Source: Pseudonocardia phyllosphaerae (lineage in GTDB: Bacteria; Actinomycetota; Actinomycetes; Mycobacteriales; Pseudonocardiaceae). Taken from it: DNA of 64,000 nt. Positions 42,010 to 49,990 of this stretch are shown here, in pieces. Location of the stretch: contig NZ_JBKGXS010000007.1 of assembly GCF_046546475.1 (NCBI RefSeq), positions 1 to 64,000 of the forward strand, given 5' to 3'. Positions within the stretch are counted from its first letter, which is position 1, and each line of letters opens with the position of its first letter. The notes below the pieces were generated by a model that saw nothing but the letters and a program-made list of their open reading frames with translations, was not told the DNA's origin and ran no database searches. The position numbers and the translations under genes are program-made.

Positions 42010-43113
42010 ATGTCGTTCACCGGACAGCTGCGCGACGGCGTGCTCGCGGCCTGGTGCGCGGAGCACCTGCCCGGCACCGGCGACGCGGTGCGTGCACTCG
42101 GGCGGGCCACCGCGGGCGTCACGCCACTGCGGCCCGACGGCGCCACCGGCGCCCGGCACTGGGCGCAGGTCGGGGAGGTCGTCAGCAGCCGGCTGTCCGC
42201 GCTGGTCCAGGACGCCGCGCCGTACGCGTCGTTGCTCGGGTTCGGCGCGAGCGGGCTCGCCTCGCCGCAGGCGCTGAACCGGATCTCCGGCGGCTACCCG
42301 GCGCAGGCCGCGGTGCTCGCCGAGGAACCCGAGCTGGTCCCGGTCGCGCTCGGCGTGCACCCGACCCCGAGCGACGTGGTCGCGCTGCCCGTCCCGCGGC
42401 ACGCGCCGCCGGAGCGCTGGTGGGGCGACGCCGTGCTCGCCGACCTCGCGGCGAGCGAGCGCGACCGGCGCCGCCGCGACGCCCCGACCGGCACCGTCGG
42501 CGACGACGACACCGAACGTGGCCTGGCCCGCGACCACCACGTGTGGACCCTCGGCGAGGACTGCTACCGCTCCGGCGCGGTCCCGCGGCCGCTGGCGGCC
42601 TACGCCGACCGCACCGGGAGTCCGGGCGTCGAGCAGCTGCGCGGGCTCGCACCCCGCGCCGTGGTCGACGACGCGGCCGCCGTCGTCGGCCGCGTCGCGA
42701 CCTCGGACACGCTGGCGCAGTGGCGATCCTGGGCCGGTGACCCGCCGCCCGGGCAGGCACTCGGCTACGCCGCGCCCGTGCTGTGGCCGCGCTGGGCCGA
42801 GGCCGACCTGCTCGTCGGCGACACACTCGTCGAGGTCAAGACGGTGCTGCGCGCGGACCAGAAACAGCGCAGCGCGCAGTGGCTGTGCCAGCTGCTCGGC
42901 TACGCCTGGCTCGACGACGGCGACCGGTGGGGCATCCGGCACGTCGCCTTCTACCTGGCCCGGCACGGCGTCGTCGTCCACTGGACGGTCGACGAGCTCG
43001 CCGCCCTGCTGGTCGGCGACCCCGCGCGGGTCGGTGCGGTCCGCGCGGACTTCCGGGCGGTGGCCCGGCGGGCGGCCGGCGCCGAGGGCGCCCCGCCGCT
43101 GCCGCCGGTCTGA
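42010..43113 (+). CDS. Uncharacterised protein with a PD-(D/E)XK nuclease-like core
   Basis: A 367-residue soluble protein. The N-terminal two-thirds are not recognised. Near residue 275 the pattern EADLLVGDTLVEVKTVLRAD fits the PD-(D/E)XK nuclease core (Asp, then E-x-K after about ten residues). A helix follows with QW-x-CQLLGYAWL, where a Gln typical of many such nucleases is found, and then strand RHVAFYLARHG. A DNA repair or defence-type nuclease is possible, but the fold also occurs in non-nucleases. It lies alone between the VOC gene and phosphofructokinase, with no methylase or helicase partner. Confidence 0.65.
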   Translation: MSFTGQLRDGVLAAWCAEHLPGTGDAVRALGRATAGVTPLRPDGATGARHWAQVGEVVSSRLSALVQDAAPYASLLGFGASGLASPQALNRISGGYPAQAAVLAEEPELVPVALGVHPTPSDVVALPVPRHAPPERWWGDAVLADLAASERDRRRRDAPTGTVGDDDTERGLARDHHVWTLGEDCYRSGAVPRPLAAYADRTGSPGVEQLRGLAPRAVVDDAAAVVGRVATSDTLAQWRSWAGDPPPGQALGYAAPVLWPRWAEADLLVGDTLVEVKTVLRADQKQRSAQWLCQLLGYAWLDDGDRWGIRHVAFYLARHGVVVHWTVDELAALLVGDPARVGAVRADFRAVARRAAGAEGAPPLPPV

Positions 43114-43152
43114 GTGCTCCGCCCGGTCCAGCCTGCCCGACCGCTGACCGCG

Positions 43153-44184
43153 CTAGCCGCCGAAGAACACCTGCGCCGCCGCGTACTCCCGCGGCCCGAC
43201 GAGCTTGAGCTCACCGGTCCCCTCGACCAGCGGCACCCGCACGACGTCGGCGCCGCGCAGCGCCACCATCACCCCGAACTCGCCGTCGGCGACGGCGTCG
43301 ATCGCCTCCAGCCCGAACCGGGTCGCGAGCCAGCGGTCGAACGCCGTCGGCGTCCCGCCGCGCTGCACGTGCCCGAGCACCACGGCGCGGGCCTCGGCCC
43401 CGGTGCGGTGCTCGATCTCCGCGGCGAGCCGGTCGCCGATGCCACCGAGCCGGACGTGGCCGAACGCGTCGAGCTCGCCGGACTGCAGCGTCATCCCGGT
43501 CCCGTCGGCCGGGACGGCGCCCTCGGACACGACCAGGACCGGCGCGAACTGCGACTCGAAGCGCTGCTTGACCAGCTCGCAGACCTCGTCGATGTCGAAG
43601 GGCTGCTCGGGGATGAGCACCGTGCTCGCACCGCCGGCGATCCCGGAGTGCAGCGCGATCCAGCCGGCGTGGCGACCCATGACCTCGACGACGAGCGCGC
43701 GGTGGTGCGACTCGGCGGTGGTGTGCAGCCGGTCGATCGCCTCGGTCGCGATGTTGACCGCGGTGTCGAAGCCGAACGTGAAGTCGGTGCCGGACAGGTC
43801 GTTGTCGATCGTCTTCGGCACCCCGACGACGTGCACGCCGAGGTCGGCGAGCTTCGTCGCCACCCCGAGGGTGTCCTCGCCGCCGATCGCGACGAGCGCG
43901 TCGACGCCGGCTGCGGCGAGGTTGTCGGTGATCCGCTCGACGCCGCCGTCGACGGAGAACGGGTTGGTCCGCGACGACCCGAGGATCGTCCCGCCGCGGG
44001 GGAGGATGCCGCGGCACTCCTCGATCCCGAGCGGCATCGTGAGCCCCTCCAGCGGTCCCTTCCAGCCGTCGCGGAAGCCGACGAACTCGACGTCGTGCTC
44101 CTTGACGCCCTTCCGGACCAGCGCCCGGATCACCGCGTTCAGCCCGGGGCAGTCCCCACCCCCGGTCAGTACTCCGACGCGCAT
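43153..44184 (-). CDS. 6-phosphofructokinase, probable PPi-type (mixed-substrate group III)
   Basis: A 343-residue PfkA-fold enzyme that phosphorylates fructose 6-phosphate. The start MRVGVLTGGGDCPGLNAVIR, the substrate site PKTIDNDL, the conserved MGRHAGWIAL and the end VQRGG are all present. The phosphoryl-donor loop reads GGEDT, where ATP-using enzymes have Gly in place of the Asp, and Lys replaces the Gly of PGTIDND. By family knowledge, Asp plus Lys favours pyrophosphate over ATP, as in the Amycolatopsis methanolica enzyme. Donor choice remains a prediction. It is a monocistronic minus-strand gene with no glycolytic neighbours. Confidence 0.93.
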   Translation of the reverse strand: MRVGVLTGGGDCPGLNAVIRALVRKGVKEHDVEFVGFRDGWKGPLEGLTMPLGIEECRGILPRGGTILGSSRTNPFSVDGGVERITDNLAAAGVDALVAIGGEDTLGVATKLADLGVHVVGVPKTIDNDLSGTDFTFGFDTAVNIATEAIDRLHTTAESHHRALVVEVMGRHAGWIALHSGIAGGASTVLIPEQPFDIDEVCELVKQRFESQFAPVLVVSEGAVPADGTGMTLQSGELDAFGHVRLGGIGDRLAAEIEHRTGAEARAVVLGHVQRGGTPTAFDRWLATRFGLEAIDAVADGEFGVMVALRGADVVRVPLVEGTGELKLVGPREYAAAQVFFGG

Positions 44185-44339
44185 CGGTATCCCCTTCCCA
44201 CCGCGGCAGCAGAAACGCCCTCACGCTAGTCACCGGCGTGACGCCGATCACCCCGCTGCGGGGGAGCGGCCGGGGGAGGTCGCCGTCGGAAGTTGGCGTT
44301 GCTCACGACCGGATGCGGGAGGAGGGGCGAGCCGGGACG

Positions 44340-45554
44340 ATGACAGCGGTGTCCACCACGCACCTCTCCCCGCCGGCCCGCCGGGCCGCTCCCGGGCTGC
44401 TGATCGCCGCGATCCTGCTGCTCGCCCTGAACCTGCGCGGCCCGATCGTCGCGGTGTCCGCCGTGACCGGCGAGCTGCAGGACGCCCTCGGCGCCGACGC
44501 CGCGACCGTCGGCCTGCTCACCAGCCTGCCGGTGCTCTGCTTCGGTCTCGCGACGCCGGCGGCGTCGGCGCTGCTCGCCCGTGCCGGCCTCGGCCGCGGG
44601 GTGCTCGTCTCGCTCGCGGTGCTGGTCGCGGGCATCGTGCTGCGCTCGCTGGACGGCCTGCCGACGGCCATCGCCGGCACCCTGCTGATCGGTGCCGCGA
44701 TCACCGTCGGCAACGTCGCGGTGCCCGTGGTCATCGGCCGCGACCTGCCGCACCGGTCCGGCCCGGTGCTCGGCGCCTACACCGCCACGCTGAACATCGG
44801 CTCGATGCTGACGCTGTCGCTGACCGCGCCGCTCGCAGGCGTCACCGACTGGCGGTTCGCGCTGGCCGCGTGGAGCGGGCTCGCCGTCGTCGCCGCGGTC
44901 GTGTGGTGGACCGCCACCCGCAACCTGCCCGAGCAGCGCCCGCAGCCTGCCGCCGACGGCGACACCGCCGAGCCCGGCCCGGCCTGGTGGCGGCGCCCCG
45001 TGGTGTGGGGGCTGACCGTCGCGTTCGCCGGGCAGGCCTTCGCCTACTACGGCGTCACCGCCTGGCTGGCCGTGCTGCTCGCAGAGACCCTGCACATGAC
45101 GACGGCGGCGGCCGGGGTCAGCGCGTCGGTCTTCCAGATCTCGGCCATCGTCGGCGCGTTCGCAGTGCCCGCCCTGCTGCGTGCCTGCCCGTCGTGGGTG
45201 GTGGTGCTGGTCGTCGGCGCGTTCTGGCTGGCGCTGCCGCTCGGCCTGATGCTGGCCCCCGGACTGTGGGCGCTGTGGTGCGTCTGCGGCGGCGCCGCGC
45301 AGGGCGGCGGGATCACGGTGATCTTCTCGCTGGTCGTGCGGCACGCCCGTGACCTGGTGGAGAACCGCCGGATGTCCGCGCTGGTGCAGGGCGGCGGCTA
45401 CCTCGTCGCGGCGACCGGGCCGTTGGTACTGGGCGCGGAGTACGAGGCGACCCACGGCTGGCTGGTGCCGCTGTGCACGGTGCTGGGTGCGGTGCTCGTG
45501 CTGATCGTCGTCGGGACGGCGGCGGCAAGGACCCGGCAGCCGGTACGCGCCTGA
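44340..45554 (+). CDS. CynX/NimT-type MFS transporter
   Basis: A 404-residue major facilitator with 12 hydrophobic segments. The first helix and loop, AILLLALNLRGPIVAVSAV, match the CynX/NimT (cyanate/nitroimidazole) subfamily, as does the overall length. The substrate is unknown: the subfamily includes cyanate, nitroimidazole and amino-acid-like exporters. ATG 44340 was chosen, while ATG 44313 (MREEGRAGTM) would also be possible with GGGAGG nearby. No cyanase gene is adjacent. It converges on the GMC oxidoreductase gene across a strong hairpin. Confidence 0.85.
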   Translation: MTAVSTTHLSPPARRAAPGLLIAAILLLALNLRGPIVAVSAVTGELQDALGADAATVGLLTSLPVLCFGLATPAASALLARAGLGRGVLVSLAVLVAGIVLRSLDGLPTAIAGTLLIGAAITVGNVAVPVVIGRDLPHRSGPVLGAYTATLNIGSMLTLSLTAPLAGVTDWRFALAAWSGLAVVAAVVWWTATRNLPEQRPQPAADGDTAEPGPAWWRRPVVWGLTVAFAGQAFAYYGVTAWLAVLLAETLHMTTAAAGVSASVFQISAIVGAFAVPALLRACPSWVVVLVVGAFWLALPLGLMLAPGLWALWCVCGGAAQGGGITVIFSLVVRHARDLVENRRMSALVQGGGYLVAATGPLVLGAEYEATHGWLVPLCTVLGAVLVLIVVGTAAARTRQPVRA

Positions 45555-45569
45555 CCGGCCCCGCAACGA

Positions 45570-45610
45570 CGAACGGCGCCGGACCCCGTGTCGGAGCCCG
45601 GCGCCGTTCG
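45570..45610. terminator. Bidirectional hairpin terminator
   Basis: CGAACGGCGCCGG (45570-45582) and CCGGCGCCGTTCG (45598-45610) make a perfect 13-bp stem with a 15-base loop. They lie between the convergent ends of the CynX-like gene (45554) and the GMC gene (45622). Confidence 0.8.
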
Positions 45611-45621
45611 CGTGGCGCGGC

Positions 45622-47373
45622 TCAGGAGGCGGGTGCCCGCACCGCCGGCGTCGGCAGTGCCACGGGGGAGTGCAGGGCGCCCGGCGCGTCGTCGGGCACG
45701 ACCGGCGACGCCGGTGCGACGGCGTCGATCCGCTCGTAGGCCGACCCCAGCGGCGGCCGGGCGTCGGTCTCCCCGGCGTTGGGCCAGAACGACATCGCCC
45801 GCTCGGCCTGCGCGGTGATCGTCAGCGACGGGTTCACGCCGAGGTTCGCCGAGATCGTCGAGCCGTCGGCGACGTGCAGGCCGGGGTGGCCGTAGACCCG
45901 GTGGTACGGGTCGATGACCCCGGTCTCCGGCGACGACCCGATGGCGCAGCCACCGATGAAGTGCGCGGTCATCGGGACGTTCGCGATCTCCCCGATCGAG
46001 CCCGCCGCGATGCCGTCGATCTTGTCGGCGACCCGGCGGGTGGCCTCGTTCGCGGCCGGGATCCACGTCGGGTTCGGCTCGCCGTGCCCGCCGCCGGAGG
46101 TCATCCGGAACCGCCCGAAACGGCGCCTGCCGGAGACGGTGATGCTGTTGTCCAGCGTCTGCATCACCAGCATGATGATCGACCGCTCCGACCAGCGGCG
46201 GACCGAGAGCCAGCCGAGGTTGCGCGGCTTGCTGATCATCGTCCAGAGCCAGGTCAGGAACCGCGGGTACGGCTTGCCGCCGTCGGTGAGCGCGGTCAGC
46301 AGCATGCCCATCAGGTTGCTGCCGCGGCCGTAGCGCACCGGCTCGATGTGGGTGTGCGCGTCCGGGTGGAACGACGAGGTGATCGCGACGCCGTCGGTGT
46401 AGTCGACACCCTTCGACGCCTTGGTCTTCGCGCACAGGATCGACTCGGAGTTCGTCCGGGTCAGCACCCCGAGCCGCGACGACAGCCCCGGCAGGTTGCC
46501 GTTGTCCTTCTGGGACAGCAGCAGCCGCTGGGTGTTGTAGGTGCCCGCGGACAGCACGACCTGCGACGCGGTGAACGTGTGCCGGTCGCGCTCCCTGCGT
46601 CCCGAGCTGCCGGTCGTGCGGGTGTCGACGGCGTAGCCGCCGCCGGGCAGCGGCCGGATCGCGGTGACCGTGGTCAGCGGCCGCACCTCGGCGCCCGCGG
46701 ACTCGGCCAGGTGCAGATAGTTGCGGTCCAGGGTGTTCTTCGCGCCCACCCGGCAGCCGGTCATGCACGACCCGCACGCGGTGCACGTCGTGCGGTCCGG
46801 GCCTGCACCGCCGAAGAACGGGTCCGGGACCGTCGAGCCCGGGCGGGTGCCTTGCTCACCGAACAGCACACCCACCCGGGTGCGGTGGTAGGTGTCGCCG
46901 CAGCCCATGTCCTCGGCGACCGAGCGGATGACGCGGTCGGCGCTGGACTCCCGCGGGTTCTCGACGACGCCGAGCATGCGCTCGGCCTGGTCGTAGTGCG
47001 GGGCGAGCTCGTCGGACCAGTCGGTGATCCCGGACCACTGGCGGTCGGCGTAGAACGCCGCCGGCGGCCGGTAGAGGGTGTTGGCGTAGTTCAGCGACCC
47101 GCCACCGACACCGGCCCCGGCGAGGATCACGACGTCGCGCAGCAGATGGATGCGCTGGATGCCGTAGCAGCCCAGCCGGGGCGCCCAGAGGAAGTTCCGG
47201 ACGTCCCAGGAGGTCTTCGGCAGCGTCGCCTTGTCGAAGCGCTTGCCGGCCTCGAGTACGCCGACCCGGTAGCCCTTCTCGGTCAGGCGCAGCGCGGTGA
47301 CGCTGCCGCCGAATCCCGACCCGACGACGAGCACGTCGTAGTCGGGCTTGCCATCGGTGGGGGAGAACGCCAT
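45622..47373 (-). CDS. GMC oxidoreductase, cholesterol-oxidase (ChoD)-like
   Basis: A 583-residue FAD enzyme that oxidises an alcohol to a ketone or aldehyde. It has the Rossmann motif VLVVGSGFGGSVTALRL, the GMC signature area AGAGVGGGSLNYANTLYRPP and a C-terminal substrate/FAD segment GCAIGSSPETGVIDPYHRVY with GLHVADGSTI and NPSLTITAQAER. Like mycobacterial ChoD-type proteins it carries a Cys cluster, TTCTACGSCMTGCRVGAKNT, that could bind a metal or Fe-S centre. No secretion signal is seen. It lies 97 bp downstream of the P450 gene on the same strand, so both probably act on one sterol- or terpenoid-like substrate (inference). Confidence 0.9.
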   Translation of the reverse strand: MAFSPTDGKPDYDVLVVGSGFGGSVTALRLTEKGYRVGVLEAGKRFDKATLPKTSWDVRNFLWAPRLGCYGIQRIHLLRDVVILAGAGVGGGSLNYANTLYRPPAAFYADRQWSGITDWSDELAPHYDQAERMLGVVENPRESSADRVIRSVAEDMGCGDTYHRTRVGVLFGEQGTRPGSTVPDPFFGGAGPDRTTCTACGSCMTGCRVGAKNTLDRNYLHLAESAGAEVRPLTTVTAIRPLPGGGYAVDTRTTGSSGRRERDRHTFTASQVVLSAGTYNTQRLLLSQKDNGNLPGLSSRLGVLTRTNSESILCAKTKASKGVDYTDGVAITSSFHPDAHTHIEPVRYGRGSNLMGMLLTALTDGGKPYPRFLTWLWTMISKPRNLGWLSVRRWSERSIIMLVMQTLDNSITVSGRRRFGRFRMTSGGGHGEPNPTWIPAANEATRRVADKIDGIAAGSIGEIANVPMTAHFIGGCAIGSSPETGVIDPYHRVYGHPGLHVADGSTISANLGVNPSLTITAQAERAMSFWPNAGETDARPPLGSAYERIDAVAPASPVVPDDAPGALHSPVALPTPAVRAPAS

Positions 47374-47470
47374 GACGTGGCTCCTCGTGGTGGTGGTCGC
47401 TGTCCGGTTCGGAACGGTCTGGTCCGGAGCTGTGGTCCGGAGTTGCGGGAGAACTACGCCCGGTGGGTGC

Positions 47471-48802
47471 TCACGCGGGGAACGGCGTGCACTGCATCCG
47501 CTTGACGACGTGGAAGAAGCTGCCCGGCGAGAGCTCGGGCTCCTCGGCGACGATGTCCGGGCAGCGGGTCAGCAGCTCCACGAACAGCGCCCGGAGCTGG
47601 AAGCGTGCGAGCTGGTTGCCCAGGCAGTGGTGGATCCCGCCGCCGCCGAAGGAGATGTGCGGGTTCGGGCTGCGCGACAGGTCCAGCTCGTTCGGCCGGT
47701 CGATGCCGTCGGAGTCCCGGTTCGCCGAGCTGTAGAACATGATCAGCTTGTCGCCCGCGGAGATCTGCACGCCGTCGAGCTCGGTGTCGCGCGCGGCCGT
47801 GCGGCGGAAGGTCATGATCGGCGTCGCCCAGCGCACGATCTCCTCGACCGCGGTGTTGACCCGGCCCTCGAGATCCTCCATCAGCCACGCCCGCTGCTCG
47901 GGGTTGGTGGTCAGTGCCCGGACGCCGTGGGCCAGCGACTGACGGGTGGTGTCGTTGCCGGCGATGGTGAGCAGGACGAAGAACGAGCCGATCTCGTGGT
48001 CGGTGAGCTGCTCGCCGTCGACCTCGGCCTGGGCGAGCGCGGTGAACAGGTCGCTCTGCGGGCTCTCCCGGCGCTCGGCGACGGTCTTCGCCGACAGCTC
48101 GTGCATGAACACCAGCGCCTGGAACATGGCACCGAACTTCTGCTCCATGTCCGAGCCGGTGATCTCGTCGTCGCCCCAGGCCATGAGGGTGGACATCTCC
48201 GCGGACGTCTTCTCCCGCTCGCCCTCCGGGACGCCCATCATGTCGTTGAAGTTGTGCATCGGCAGCAGCGCGCCGCACTCGGAGACCCAGTCGACGCGGC
48301 CGTCCGGGGACGCCTCGGCCTTCTCGATCAGGTTGTCCACGCAGCGCTTCGCGTTGGCCTTGATCCGGTCCTCGATGCGGCGCATCTGCTTCGGTGTGAA
48401 CGCGCTCGACACCAGCCGGCGCAGCTTGGTGTGCCGCGGCGGGTCCATCGCGATGATCGACTGCGCCGACTCGAGCATCTCGGTCGGCATGTTGTCGCCG
48501 ACGATGCCGGGCCCGGAGAGGAAGTCGTCGTTGCGCCGGGTGACCTCGACGAGGTGCCGGTAGGTGGTGATCGCCCAGTAGCCGTAGTCGTCCTCGACCG
48601 GCAGGAGGTTGTCCTCCAGGGGCGGCTGCCAGCTGATCGGCCGCTGCTCGCGCAGGACGGCGAAGGTCTTCTCCCGCTCGGCCGCGGTGGTCGCCCAGAA
48701 CTCGCGCCTCGAGATGTTGATCTCGTCGTACGGGCGGTCCGGGTTGCCGCTGGCGTGCTGGGTCAGCCCCGTGCCGCTGCTGATCATCTCGGAATCGGTC
48801 AT
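47471..48802 (-). CDS. Cytochrome P450 (CYP125/CYP142/CYP124-like)
   Basis: A 443-residue soluble bacterial P450 monooxygenase. The I-helix reads TIAGNDTTRQS, the K-helix E-x-x-R is EEIVR and the haem loop is FGGGGIHHCLGNQLAR with Cys393 as the iron ligand. The general pattern, MDPPRHTKLRRLVSSAFTPK included, resembles the actinobacterial steroid/terpene P450 families. ATG 48802 follows a strong AAGGAGG. It lies upstream of the GMC oxidase and divergent from a TetR gene, and a ferredoxin and a reductase follow nearby, so the complete electron chain is encoded here. The substrate is unknown. Confidence 0.95.
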   Translation of the reverse strand: MTDSEMISSGTGLTQHASGNPDRPYDEINISRREFWATTAAEREKTFAVLREQRPISWQPPLEDNLLPVEDDYGYWAITTYRHLVEVTRRNDDFLSGPGIVGDNMPTEMLESAQSIIAMDPPRHTKLRRLVSSAFTPKQMRRIEDRIKANAKRCVDNLIEKAEASPDGRVDWVSECGALLPMHNFNDMMGVPEGEREKTSAEMSTLMAWGDDEITGSDMEQKFGAMFQALVFMHELSAKTVAERRESPQSDLFTALAQAEVDGEQLTDHEIGSFFVLLTIAGNDTTRQSLAHGVRALTTNPEQRAWLMEDLEGRVNTAVEEIVRWATPIMTFRRTAARDTELDGVQISAGDKLIMFYSSANRDSDGIDRPNELDLSRSPNPHISFGGGGIHHCLGNQLARFQLRALFVELLTRCPDIVAEEPELSPGSFFHVVKRMQCTPFPA

Positions 48803-48859
48803 CGCCGTGCCTCCTTGCTCGACGCCTGATGCACTTACGATGGCACAGGGCGCACATGC

Positions 48860-48883
48860 TGCACAAGATTGGAAATCTGTGCA
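48860..48883. promoter_or_regulatory. Operator TGCAC-N14-GTGCA, site 1
   Basis: TGCAC AAGATTGGAAATCT GTGCA. The inner bases extend the symmetry (AGATT with AATCT). It lies in the divergent P450/TetR promoter region, 58 bp before the P450 start. The spacing equals that of sites 2 and 3. Confidence 0.65.
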
Positions 48884-48905
48884 CAGAGTTCATTTCCGAC
48901 GGCGA

Positions 48906-48929
48906 TGCACGAAGATCGAAAGTGGTGCA
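48906..48929. promoter_or_regulatory. Operator TGCAC-N14-GTGCA, site 2
   Basis: The second copy of the motif has identical half sites and identical 14-bp spacing, 22 bp further towards the TetR gene. The inner bases differ from site 1. Confidence 0.6.
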
Positions 48930-48997
48930 CATCATTCCCGGAGCGGCTCGGGCGTGCGTACGTTGCGCAGCCCGCGCCGGGTCGTCACTCTGTAAGG

Positions 48998-49642
48998 GTG
49001 ACCTCATTCGGTGAGCGCGTCCGCGGACAGCTGCGTCAGGAGCTCCTGGCCGCGGCGGCGGCGATCGTCGTCGAGGGCGGATGGGCGCGGCTGCGCATGC
49101 AGGCCATCGCCGACGAGGTCGGGGTGAGCAGGCGGACGGTCTACAACGAGTTCGGCAGCAAGCCCAAGCTCGCCGAGGCGCTGATCCTGCAGGTCACCGA
49201 GCGCTTCCTCGACGAGGTCGAGCAGGTCTTCCTGGCCGCGTCCGACCCGGCGACCGGCTGGCGGGACGCGGTGTCCTCCACGCTGCGTGCGGCCGAGACC
49301 GACCCGCTGCTGGTCACCGTGCTGACCGGGGCGGAGAGCGCGGACTTCCTGCCCCTGCTGACCAGCGACAGCGCCGCGGTGGTCGACCACGCGTCCGCGC
49401 GGATGGCAGGCACCGTGCTGCGCCGCTGGCCGGAGATCCCGCCCGGGCCGGCCCGGCTGGCCTGTGAGTCGACGGTCCGGCTCGCGCTGAGTCACATCGT
49501 CCGGCCCGGCGGCTCGGTCGGCGACGCCGCGCACGACATCGCCGAGCTGGTGGTCGGGTACCTGGCGGGGGTCGCGGACCCGGCTGCCGAGTCCGGCGAC
49601 GACGTCCGCGCCCGGGTGCCGCAGCAGAGCGGTCACAGCTGA
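48998..49642 (+). CDS. TetR-family transcriptional regulator
   Basis: A 214-residue protein with an N-terminal TetR DNA-binding domain (LLAAAAAIVVEGGWARLRMQ, then IADEVGVSRRTVYNEFGSK) and a divergent ligand-binding C-terminus. GTG 48998 fits the domain start. Its ribosome site (AAGG) is too close to be convincing, so a leaderless message is possible. The gene stands between the P450-GMC operon and the ferredoxin-reductase pair. Repeats TGCAC-N14-GTGCR occur in both promoter regions. It probably represses both until the P450 substrate appears (inference). Confidence 0.9.
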   Translation: MTSFGERVRGQLRQELLAAAAAIVVEGGWARLRMQAIADEVGVSRRTVYNEFGSKPKLAEALILQVTERFLDEVEQVFLAASDPATGWRDAVSSTLRAAETDPLLVTVLTGAESADFLPLLTSDSAAVVDHASARMAGTVLRRWPEIPPGPARLACESTVRLALSHIVRPGGSVGDAAHDIAELVVGYLAGVADPAAESGDDVRARVPQQSGHS

Positions 49643-49672
49643 CCGTTTTCGCTCGTTCAGCTGTAGACGCCG

Positions 49673-49696
49673 TGCACAAATTCCACGTATTGTGCG
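49673..49696. promoter_or_regulatory. Operator TGCAC-N14-GTGCG, site 3
   Basis: TGCAC AAATTCCACGTATT GTGCG, about 30 bp after the TetR gene and 100 bp before the ferredoxin start. Spacing is as in sites 1 and 2, with one mismatch in the last base. Its inner GCACAA and TTGTGC also pair. It suggests that the ferredoxin operon is under the same regulator. Confidence 0.6.
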
Positions 49697-49795
49697 TGCA
49701 CTGCAAGTCGGCACGGTGAGCGTGCACGCAGGTCGTGCGCCCCGGGCCGACGGGCTCCGAACCGGCGTACCGCCACGACACGAGGAGGTGTCCCG

Positions 49796-49990
49796 ATGCG
49801 CATCGTTCTCGACGAGTCCAAGTGCACCGGCCTGGGAATGTGTGAGGCCGAGGCCCCCGACATCTTCGAGGTCCAGGACGACGGCTCGCTGACCGTCCTC
49901 GACGAGACCCCGCCCGAGGACGCACGCGACGAGGCCCAGGCCGCGTGCGACTCCTGCCCGACCGGCGCCCTGACGCTCGAGGACGACTGA
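49796..49990 (+). CDS. 3Fe-4S-type ferredoxin for the P450
   Basis: A 64-residue acidic ferredoxin of the kind that feeds electrons to actinobacterial P450s. Cys10, Cys16 and Cys54 (the last in CDSCPTGAL) fit the three-ligand pattern C-x5-C...C-P, and Cys51 is an extra Cys. ATG 49796 follows GAGGAGG. Its stop overlaps the reductase start (TGATG), so the two are coupled. It lies two genes from the P450 and presumably carries electrons from the reductase to it. Confidence 0.93.
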   Translation: MRIVLDESKCTGLGMCEAEAPDIFEVQDDGSLTVLDETPPEDARDEAQAACDSCPTGALTLEDD

